Notes under the pieces: model-generated
Seen by the model: only the letters and a program-made list of their open reading frames with translations
Databases searched by the model: none
Told to the model about the DNA's origin: nothing
DNA from: JBOHUX01 sp050734915
Lineage (GTDB): Bacteria > Chloroflexota > Dormibacteria > Dormibacterales > Dormibacteraceae
Length of the DNA: 13,495 nucleotides
Assembly: GCA_050734915.1 (NCBI GenBank)
Contig: JBOHUX010000055.1
Span: 1 to 13,495, forward strand
Reading direction: 5' to 3'
Made by a program: the position numbers and the translations under genes
In this document: piece after piece, positions 6,142 through 12,610 of the stretch
How positions within the stretch are numbered: position 1 is the first letter of the stretch
Layout: every line of letters begins with the position of its first letter

Positions 6142-8064
6142 ATGGCCGGCAATGTCGCTCGCCACGGTTCCTGGCGCTCACCGATCACCGGCGCCATGCT
6201 CGGCACGCCGATGGTCTTCTCCCAGACCCACCTCGCGGCAGATCGTCTCTTCTGGATCGAGAGGCGGCCCCGGGAGGGTGGTCGCAACGTGATCGTGGCG
6301 ATGGCTCCCGACGGCGAGCTGGAGGACGTCATCCCGGCCGGGTTCAACGCCCGGACCTCGGTCCACGAATACGGGGGCGGCGACTTCACCACCAGTGGCG
6401 GAGCCGTCTGGTTCTCCAACTTCGAGGACCAGCGGCTCTACCGGCGGGAGGGGAGCGGCGATCCGGCCCCGATCACCCCCGCGGGGCGGCTGCGGTACGC
6501 CGACCCGGTCTTCGACCCTCCCCGCGACCGGCTGATCTGCGTGCGGGAGGATCACGGTGCAGGCGCCCTCGAACCGGTCAACACGCTGGTCTCGGTGCCC
6601 GCCGCCGGCGGCGAGCAGACGGTTCTGGCGGAGGGCCGCGACTTCTACTCGTTCCCCCGGATCTCGCCCGACGGGGCCCTGATCGCATGGACCGAGTGGG
6701 ATCACCCGAACCTGCCCTGGAACGGCACCGAGCTCTGGCTGGGCGAGCTGGCGGCGGATGGCTCGATCGCCAGTCCGCGCCGGATCGCGGGGGGTCCCGA
6801 GGAATCCGTGGGGCAGCCGCGCTGGTCGCCGGGCGGGGTTCTCCACTTCGTGTCCGACCGGACCGGGTGGTCGAACCTCTACCGGTGGCTGGAGGGCGCC
6901 ACGGAGGCGATCTGCCCGATGGAGGCCGAATTCGGCTATCCGCAGTGGCAGTTCGCGATGTCCTACTTCGACTTCGCCTCCGAGGAGCTGATCGTCTGCG
7001 CGATCTGCCGGAGCGGCCTCTGGAGCCTGGCGCTGCTCGATGCCCGCACCGGCGGCCTGGAGACCGTCGATCAGCCCTACCTCCACATCGCGGACGTGAC
7101 CGCGGGCGGCGGGCGGGCGTACTTCACCGCATCGTCACCCGCGGAGCCGCCCTCGGTGGTGGAGTTCGAGATCGCCGGCCGGCGCACGACGGTTCTGAGG
7201 CACGCGCACGACATGGCCATCGATGGCGCCTACATCTCGAATCCACGGCCGATCGAATTCGCGACCGCGGGCGGCTCGGTGGCCCACGCCCTCTACTTTC
7301 CGCCGGTCAACCCCGACTTCGAAGGTCCCCCGGGTGAGGCGCCCCCCCTGCTGGTGGATGTTCATGGTGGCCCGACCGCCTGCTACGCGGGCAACGCGCG
7401 CGCCTTCGAGCTCGACAATCAGTTCTGGACCAGCCGCGGGTTCGCCCTCGTCCAGCTCGACTACGGCGGCAGCGCCGGGTACGGTCGCGAGTACTGGCAG
7501 CGCCTGCACGGCGAGTGGGGCGTGGTGGACGTGGAAGACAGCGTCACGGTGGCGAGGGACCTGGTCGAGAAGGGCCTGGCCGACCCCCACCGGCTGATCA
7601 TCCGGGGCGGCAGCGCCGGTGGCTACACGACGCTCTGCGCGGCCGCCTTCCGGGATGTCTTCACGGCCGGCGCCAGCTACTTCGGGGTCGCCGATCTGGA
7701 CAGCTTCGGAGAAGAGACCCACAAGTTCGAGTCGCGCTACCTGGACTGGCTCGTCCGGCCCACCGACCGGCCGGGCCGGTCGGCGATCAACTTCGCGGAC
7801 CGGATCACCATGCCGCTCCTGATCTTGCAGGGGTCGGAGGACCACGTCGTCCCTCCCGACCAGGCGCAGACGATCGTGCGCGCTCTGCGGGGGCGGGGGG
7901 TTCCCTTCGCGTATCTGCTCTTCGAGGGGGAGGGCCACGGGTTCCGGCGCGCCGAGAGCATCCGGCGCTCGAGGGAGGCGGAGCTGTACTTCTACTCGCG
8001 AGTGTTCGGATTCGATCTTGCGGAACCGGTCGAGCCGATCGAGATCGAGAACCTGCCCGGCTGA
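6142..8064 (+). CDS. S9-family serine peptidase (dipeptidyl aminopeptidase/acylaminoacyl-peptidase type)
   Basis: A 640-residue peptidase of the prolyl-oligopeptidase clan, likely cytosolic since no signal peptide is seen. It trims short peptides or acylated N-termini. Residues up to about 370 form a beta-propeller with WD/TolB-like blades (FPRISPDGALIAWTEWDHPN, QPRWSPGGVLHFVSDRTGWSN, LYRWLEG). From about 400 to the end lies the alpha/beta-hydrolase domain: VDVHGGPTA (oxyanion region), QLDYGGSAGYGREYWQRLHG, nucleophile Ser491 in RGGSAGGYTT, Asp567 in LQGSEDHVVPPDQA, and His599 in EGEGHGFRR. The triad is complete and the length is normal for the S9C group. ATG at 6142 is preferred over GTG at 6136 because of the promoter spacing. 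The C-terminal tail (EPVEPIEIENLPG) is acidic. The gene is convergent with the UPF1-like helicase, with only 21 bp between stop codons. Substrate preference cannot be determined. Confidence 0.96.
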   Translation: MAGNVARHGSWRSPITGAMLGTPMVFSQTHLAADRLFWIERRPREGGRNVIVAMAPDGELEDVIPAGFNARTSVHEYGGGDFTTSGGAVWFSNFEDQRLYRREGSGDPAPITPAGRLRYADPVFDPPRDRLICVREDHGAGALEPVNTLVSVPAAGGEQTVLAEGRDFYSFPRISPDGALIAWTEWDHPNLPWNGTELWLGELAADGSIASPRRIAGGPEESVGQPRWSPGGVLHFVSDRTGWSNLYRWLEGATEAICPMEAEFGYPQWQFAMSYFDFASEELIVCAICRSGLWSLALLDARTGGLETVDQPYLHIADVTAGGGRAYFTASSPAEPPSVVEFEIAGRRTTVLRHAHDMAIDGAYISNPRPIEFATAGGSVAHALYFPPVNPDFEGPPGEAPPLLVDVHGGPTACYAGNARAFELDNQFWTSRGFALVQLDYGGSAGYGREYWQRLHGEWGVVDVEDSVTVARDLVEKGLADPHRLIIRGGSAGGYTTLCAAAFRDVFTAGASYFGVADLDSFGEETHKFESRYLDWLVRPTDRPGRSAINFADRITMPLLILQGSEDHVVPPDQAQTIVRALRGRGVPFAYLLFEGEGHGFRRAESIRRSREAELYFYSRVFGFDLAEPVEPIEIENLPG

Positions 8065-8085
8065 GATTCGAGATCGCCGGGGAGG

Positions 8086-10473
8086 CTACTCCGCAGACGC
8101 GCGCTCGGTCCCAGCCGGTGCCGGGTCGCCCCCCCGGGCGAGCTCCGCTGTCTCGGCCGGCCGCGCGCCAGGGGGGCCGCTCCCGTTCGAGTCGCCGCCC
8201 CGGCGCCGGCGGCGGGTGTGCGGGCGGCGCCGCTTGGGCCGGGAGAGGCGCTGGACCTGGGAGCGGACGCCGACCCGCTGGCAGGCGGTGACGACGGCGC
8301 CCACCCCCGCCACCAGTCCCTGCTGCTGGGCGTGCTCGAAGAGAGGGCCGAAGAGCTCCGGAGCGCCGCCGATCACGGTCTTGGAGTCGCCCACGATGAC
8401 GAGCAGCTTCTTGGCCCGCGAGATGGCGACGTTGACCCGGTTGGGATCGTTGAGGAACCCGATCGCCGCGCGCTCGTTGCTGCGCACCAGCGAGAGGATG
8501 ACCGCGTCGGACTCGCGACCCTCGAACGCGTCCACCGACTCGATGTCGTTGGGGGGCACGATCCCCTTGAGCGCGGACTGGAGCCGGTTGACCTGGCTCG
8601 AGTACATCGCGATCACCGCCAGCTTCGACTTGCGCACCCGCTTGCGGACGATGGTCGTGATGTCCTTGCAGAGGGCCACCTCGAACTCGTTGGCGACGCT
8701 GCGCTGGGCGTCGCGGTACTCGTCCTGGGCGCCGGTGTCCACCCACACCAGCTCGCGGTCGAACGGCCAGGGCAGCGGCATCCTCGGGTGCGGGGCCTCG
8801 TGCTTGAGCTTGCCCTCGTAGAAGAGATCGGAAACGACCTTGCCGATCGGCTCCCGCATCCGGTACTGGCGCGGAAGCATGATCTTGGACGAGGCGGGGA
8901 CGCGGTCCCAGACCCAACCGTAGAAGCTGTCGTCACGGACCATCTGGTCGAGCTCGCCCAGGATCGGAAAGCCGGCCGCGGCGTCCTCCATCACCGGCGG
9001 CAACTGCTTGAGGTCGCCGATCATCACCCAGCGCCGGGCGAGAGGCATCAGCGCCAGGGCCTCGTTGACGCGGACCTTGTTGGCCTCGTCCAGGATCACC
9101 CAGTCGAAGACGCGGAAGCGCAGCCGGCTGTCGATGGCGAGCCGGTTGCAGGTCCCGGCGACGAGGTTGAACTGCTCCAGGTCATCGCCTTCGAAGAGCG
9201 TGTGCCGGAGCCGCCGCGGCACCTTGCCCGGCTCCGCGATCCGCGCCTGCTTGACGTGCGAGAAGCCGAGCAGGCGCTCCTGGCCGGTGTCGACGGCGTC
9301 GTTGGAGTGCGACGAGAGCAGGATGGAGGCGCCGCTGTGCCGGCCCAGGATGCGGCGGATCGATTCCACGATGGCCGTCGTCTTGCCCGTTCCGGGAGGC
9401 CCCTGGATCAGGTAGAGCTGGCCCGGCCGCATGCCCATGACGCGGGCGACGGCCTCCGCCTGCTCCTCGTTGGGATCCGGCAGGTGGTGGGCGCGCCGGC
9501 CCTCCAACGTCATCCGGGGCGGGCTGCCCAGCCAGCCGAAGTCGGCCAGCTGGGCGGCCAGGGCGCCGGTCCGGGGGCTGCCGATCTGCAGCTGGCGGAT
9601 CACCGACCGCTGGGCCTCGAACATCTCCACGCTGGCCGTGGGAAGGATGATCCCCTCGTCGGGGAGGGGATCGTAGCGGCGGAACGAGACCCAGAGGTCG
9701 GAACCCTGGATGCGGTCCAGCGCCATGCCGCGATACTCGGGGAAGCCGGCCGAGCGGACGGTCAGCGAGTCGATGCCGCGATAGACCCGGCCGTCGGCGT
9801 CGTCGTCGAGGTGAAGGCGCGCCCTGACGTACTCGCCGCCTCGCAGCTCCTCGCCGCACTGCGGGCACTCGGCGCCGTTGGAGGTCGGCGACTCCGTCTC
9901 GCAGTTGGGGCACTCGACCCACTGCTCGATCGCCTCGTAGCGGCGAAGCGCGGCCTCGGCGAGCGACTCGCGGAACTGTCGGAGATGCTCGATGAAGCGC
10001 ATCGTGGAGTCGAGCAGCGGCTCGGTCTTGGCCTTCTCGCGCAGCTGGATGGCGGTGAAGCCGACCATCTCCCCATCCCACTCCGCGACCAGCTGCAGCT
10101 CCTGGTAGCGAAGCTTGAGCCTGGACTTCTCGATGGTGTACTCGGGGGGGTCGAGCGGCTGCATGTCGCTGACCTCGAGGGCCAGCCCCATCGGCGTCCG
10201 GCCCAGGCGGCCGTGGATGAGGGTGTCCTTGACCGCCCCCACGCACTCGAGCGGCTTCTCCGGCGAGACGACGGCGTATCCGAACTCGATCGCCTTCTGC
10301 TCCTGGAGGACGTCCCGGAGCCACTCGGCTCCAAGCACCTTGACCTTCTCGGCGGCGGGCGTCCCCGGCCGGATGCGCAGGCCGAGACGGCCGACCTCGA
10401 TGAACTCCCCGGGGATCTCGGGATCCCAGAGGGGGAGCACGTCGCCGGGGTTGGGACCGTAGACAGCGCTCAC
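8086..10473 (-). CDS. UPF1/DNA2-like SF1 helicase with zinc ribbon and Arg-rich tail
   Basis: A 795-residue superfamily 1 helicase of the UPF1/IGHMBP2/DNA2 (AAA_11/AAA_12) type, predicted to unwind or remodel DNA or RNA using ATP. The first 320 or so residues are not a recognised catalytic domain; within them is a four-cysteine zinc ribbon, C188-x2-C191-x11-C203-x2-C206 (CPNC...CPQC). Helicase motifs follow in order: Walker A GPPGTGKTT (358-366), SSHSNDAVD (Ia), DEAN (462-465, motif II), GDLKQLPP (486-493, motif III), PRQYRM (motif IV), DAFEGRES (about 648-655, motif V) and NRVNVAISRAKK (678-689, motif VI with the arginine finger). Motif II reads DEANK where the family usually has DEAxQ. The last 50 residues are low-complexity with a basic run (RRRPHTRRRRRGG), perhaps a nucleic-acid anchor. 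The GTG at 10473 has no Shine-Dalgarno sequence. A terminator separates it from the MFS gene upstream, so it is probably its own unit. No nuclease partner adjoins it. Confidence 0.93.
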   Translation of the reverse strand: MSAVYGPNPGDVLPLWDPEIPGEFIEVGRLGLRIRPGTPAAEKVKVLGAEWLRDVLQEQKAIEFGYAVVSPEKPLECVGAVKDTLIHGRLGRTPMGLALEVSDMQPLDPPEYTIEKSRLKLRYQELQLVAEWDGEMVGFTAIQLREKAKTEPLLDSTMRFIEHLRQFRESLAEAALRRYEAIEQWVECPNCETESPTSNGAECPQCGEELRGGEYVRARLHLDDDADGRVYRGIDSLTVRSAGFPEYRGMALDRIQGSDLWVSFRRYDPLPDEGIILPTASVEMFEAQRSVIRQLQIGSPRTGALAAQLADFGWLGSPPRMTLEGRRAHHLPDPNEEQAEAVARVMGMRPGQLYLIQGPPGTGKTTAIVESIRRILGRHSGASILLSSHSNDAVDTGQERLLGFSHVKQARIAEPGKVPRRLRHTLFEGDDLEQFNLVAGTCNRLAIDSRLRFRVFDWVILDEANKVRVNEALALMPLARRWVMIGDLKQLPPVMEDAAAGFPILGELDQMVRDDSFYGWVWDRVPASSKIMLPRQYRMREPIGKVVSDLFYEGKLKHEAPHPRMPLPWPFDRELVWVDTGAQDEYRDAQRSVANEFEVALCKDITTIVRKRVRKSKLAVIAMYSSQVNRLQSALKGIVPPNDIESVDAFEGRESDAVILSLVRSNERAAIGFLNDPNRVNVAISRAKKLLVIVGDSKTVIGGAPELFGPLFEHAQQQGLVAGVGAVVTACQRVGVRSQVQRLSRPKRRRPHTRRRRRGGDSNGSGPPGARPAETAELARGGDPAPAGTERASAE

Positions 10474-10643
10474 GCAGCCGTCACCACAGGTGCGAGTGGA
10501 GTGAAAGGTGGAACAAGGATAAAAACCTGGCCCTCCAGGCCGGAGGGCGAGCGTCGAGTAACCGAGAGCTACCTTAGTCGATCAGGTTCCGCCAGCGCAA
10601 GGAGATAGGCACATTTGCCGGGCGGCGGCGCCGGCGCGCACCC
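10474..10643. other. 170-bp intergenic region between MFS and helicase genes
   Basis: Both flanking genes are on the minus strand. The region holds the terminator hairpin at 10521-10548 and is locally AT-richer than its surroundings (around 10500-10600). A TATCCT on the minus strand (10522-10517) could be a -10 box for the helicase, about 44 nt from its GTG, but it overlaps the terminator's T-run and lacks a -35. No small ORF or RNA gene is supported. Confidence 0.4.
10521..10548 (-). terminator. Rho-independent terminator downstream of the CPBP-MFS operon
   Basis: On the minus strand CCTGG-AGGG-CCAGG (10539-10526) forms a 5-bp stem with a 4-nt loop, extendable by two G-U pairs, and runs directly into TTTTTAT (10525-10519). 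An overlapping alternative stem, GCCCTCC-GGCCT-GGAGGGC (10548-10530), competes with it. The position, about 100 bp after the MFS stop codon and before the helicase gene, suits a terminator of the upstream operon. Confidence 0.6.
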
Positions 10644-11825
10644 TCATTCGGGAAGCGGCCGGCCGGCGCTCTCGGGCAGCGCCAGGTAGAGGAGCGCGCC
10701 GGCCAGGGCGAGCACGCCGAGGACCGCGACCGATGCGCCGAGACCGCCGCCGCGCGTCATCAGGCCCACCAGCTGGAGCCCGGCGATGCCTCCGGCCGCT
10801 CCCGCCACCCCCAGCGCACCCTCGGCGGTGGCCCGTCCGCGGGTGGGCAGGAGCTCGGCGAACCAGGCTCCGAAGATCGGCCCCGCCGCCCCCGCCAGAA
10901 GGCTGCCGCCCACGTTCCCGGCCAGGTAGCCGGGCACGCCCGCCACGAACCCGCCCGCGGTCAGGACGGCCGTGCCCAGGGCGACGGCGATGCCGGGGAC
11001 CCGGCGCCCGATCCGATCCGACAGGGGGCCGCCGGCCAGGAACCCGGCCCCGGCCGCGACGCCGGAGGCGAGGACGATCTCGCTGATGGCCGCCGCTCCG
11101 AGCGCCAGGTGCCGGCTCCCGAAGAGGGCGACGAAGAGGCCAGCCGGCTCGTAGAAGACCGAGCCCAGGGCGGCGGCGGACATGAAGACGGCGAGCCGCC
11201 GCCGCCAGGGGGGCGTCCAGAGCAGGCGCAGGGGGACCAGGAACGAGGTCCCGGCCGCCGCCCGGGCCCAGGTCCGGCCCTCGGGCAGCCCCGCCCAGAG
11301 CGCCCCCGCGGCGGGCAGCCCCGCCCCTCCGGCCAGGTACAGCCATCGCCAGTGGGGAGCCACGAGCGGGTAGCCGAGCGTGGTCGCGCCCGCGCCTAGC
11401 CCGGCGGCGAGCGCCAGCCACGCCAGCGCCAAGCCCCGGTGGCGGACCGGCACCTCCTCGATGACCAGGGCCGTGGCCACCCCGCCCACGAGAGCCTCGA
11501 AGCAGGCCCCCGCCAGCCGGAAGCCGGCCAGCCAGGCCAGCTGCGGCGCGAACGCGCTGGCGAGGTCGGCGAGGCCGAATCCGGCGACGCCGAGGACGAG
11601 CAGGCGCCGGCGCCCGTGGCGGTCGGCCAGCGCCGAGAGGGGCAGCGCGCCGAGCGCGCCCAGCGTCACCACCGAGCCCAGGGTGGAGAGGGCGGGCAGG
11701 CGGGCGTGGAACTGTGCGGAGATGGTCGGCAGCGCCAGGTAGAGGACCGAGCCGTCGAAGGCCGAGAGGAGGACGGCCAGACCGGCCAGGGCGAGCAGGC
11801 GGCCGATCCGCGCCCGCTCGCTCAC
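10644..11825 (-). CDS. MFS transporter, 12-TM type
   Basis: A 393-residue major facilitator superfamily permease of the inner membrane, with a length normal for 12 helices. The first helix contains LLSAFDGSVLYLALPTIS. Motif A is present in both halves: ALADRHGRRR (about 65-74) after TM2 and GGPLSDRIGRR (about 265-275) after TM8, showing the usual duplication. VIEEVPVRHRGLALAW after TM4 resembles the sugar-porter/metabolite-H+ symporter region, so a drug or small-metabolite:proton exchange or symport role is likely; the substrate cannot be read. The GTG at 11825-11823 overlaps the TGA of the CPBP gene (GTGA, 4 nt), so it is translationally coupled to it and part of the same operon. The unit probably ends at the hairpin near 10530. 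The protein is unusually rich in Ala/Gly/Leu, in line with the high GC. Confidence 0.93.
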   Translation of the reverse strand: MSERARIGRLLALAGLAVLLSAFDGSVLYLALPTISAQFHARLPALSTLGSVVTLGALGALPLSALADRHGRRRLLVLGVAGFGLADLASAFAPQLAWLAGFRLAGACFEALVGGVATALVIEEVPVRHRGLALAWLALAAGLGAGATTLGYPLVAPHWRWLYLAGGAGLPAAGALWAGLPEGRTWARAAAGTSFLVPLRLLWTPPWRRRLAVFMSAAALGSVFYEPAGLFVALFGSRHLALGAAAISEIVLASGVAAGAGFLAGGPLSDRIGRRVPGIAVALGTAVLTAGGFVAGVPGYLAGNVGGSLLAGAAGPIFGAWFAELLPTRGRATAEGALGVAGAAGGIAGLQLVGLMTRGGGLGASVAVLGVLALAGALLYLALPESAGRPLPE

Positions 11826-12448
11826 GCGATCCGCAGCCGGCGCATCAGGTACGCGCCCGGGCCCAGGAATCCGCAGGTGGCGCCGACGTGCGCGATCGAG
11901 ACCCCCAGGATCGAGGGCGGCCCGGGCAGGAGCCAGAAGGCGAGCCCGAAGGGCACCCCCGCCAGGACGGTGGCGGTGACGCTCTCCCAGCCCCAGCCGC
12001 CGAGCCGGTGATAGAGGACGTAGACGGCGGTGGCGGCCGCGAAGGCGATCGCGGGCAGGGCGGTGGCGGCGCCGAGGCCGCCCTGGATCAGGCCCCGGAA
12101 GAAGGCCTCCTCGATGGGTGCGTTGGCGAGGAAGTAACCGGCCTGGAGGAGCGCGCCGGCCGCGCTCGGCACAGCCATCCAGCCGCGCTGGCGCGAGATC
12201 CAGAGCTGGACGGCGGTGGCACCCCCCAGCAGCACCGGCAGGCCGAGGAGCCCGAACAGGATCTGCGCCTCGGGCCGGCCCCACGAGAGGCCCAGCCAGC
12301 GCGGCCGCCAGAGGGCGACGGCGATCGCGCAGACGGCCGCAAACGGCACCAGCCGGATCAGCGCGTCGGTGCGCATCCAGGCCAGGCTCTCGGCGGCGCG
12401 GGCCGGGACCATCTCCAGCGCGGGCGTTCGATGAGGGATGTCGGACAA
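11822..12448 (-). CDS. CPBP-family (CAAX/Rce1-like) intramembrane metalloprotease
   Basis: A polytopic membrane protein of about 208 residues. The CPBP motifs are visible: ANAPIEEAFFRGLIQG (EE 113-114, Arg118), YVLYH (143-147, His in the second motif) and SIAHVGA (His187). The Asn that often follows four residues after the last His is Thr191. The helices include 30-47, 64-84, 95-110, 131-147, 158-175 and 180-196. Bacterial CPBP proteins cleave or bind membrane partners, and many act in bacteriocin self-immunity or secretion, but here the only partner is the MFS permease, overlapped by GTGA. The start is unsure: TTG at 12448-12446 is the longest reasonable one, and the ATG at codon 13 (12412) or at codon 25 (12376) would still keep every transmembrane helix. 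No good Shine-Dalgarno sequence is seen for any of them. The role with the transporter is unknown; processing or quality control of the permease is only a guess. Confidence 0.85.
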   Translation of the reverse strand: MSDIPHRTPALEMVPARAAESLAWMRTDALIRLVPFAAVCAIAVALWRPRWLGLSWGRPEAQILFGLLGLPVLLGGATAVQLWISRQRGWMAVPSAAGALLQAGYFLANAPIEEAFFRGLIQGGLGAATALPAIAFAAATAVYVLYHRLGGWGWESVTATVLAGVPFGLAFWLLPGPPSILGVSIAHVGATCGFLGPGAYLMRRLRIA

Positions 12449-12473
12449 GGTAAGCTCACACCCCCCCTCGCGA

Positions 12474-12531
12474 GCCTCGACTTCGCGGCAGAAGCCCCAC
12501 CCTCATCCCACGCGCGCCTCGACTTCGCGGC
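12474..12531. repeat. 16-bp direct repeat, 42-bp period, in the CPBP / UvrD-like divergent region
   Basis: GCCTCGACTTCGCGGC occurs perfectly at 12474-12489 and again at 12516-12531 inside the 162-bp divergent gap (12449-12610). The 26 bp between the copies are C-rich and only loosely alike. A CTCGCGAG palindrome (12467-12474) abuts the first copy. The 42-bp period is about four helical turns, so a pair of regulator sites serving both genes is possible. A copy of a dispersed genomic repeat is the main alternative. Confidence 0.65.
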
Positions 12532-12569
12532 GGCTCCGTTCTCCTCCCCGTCCGCCGGCCGCCCGGGTG

Positions 12570-12575
12570 GATAAT
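12570..12575 (+). promoter_or_regulatory. Putative -10 box of the UvrD-like helicase gene
   Basis: GATAAT (5 of 6 to TATAAT) stands out in a GC-rich context 35 nt before the ATG at 12611, which would give a leader of roughly 28 nt. There is no clear -35. A second, weaker TAACGC box lies exactly 6 nt before the ATG, matching the leaderless spacing seen at other genes but lacking the final T. No Shine-Dalgarno sequence is visible before the start codon. Confidence 0.35.
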
Positions 12576-12610
12576 TCGACGGCCCGCCCCGCGCTCGGTA
12601 ACGCACACCC

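Noticed and set aside
8065..8085. Terminator in the 21-bp gap between the convergent S9 peptidase and helicase genes
   Set aside because: No stem followed by a T-run is visible; only loose GATCGAGA-like repetition near the peptidase stop codon.
8218..10608. Plus-strand open frame of nearly 800 codons opposite the UPF1-like helicase
   Set aside because: It is a shadow of a helicase whose motifs are all intact. Its translation is rich in Asp/Leu/His/Arg without any domain, and absence of stops is expected at this GC content.
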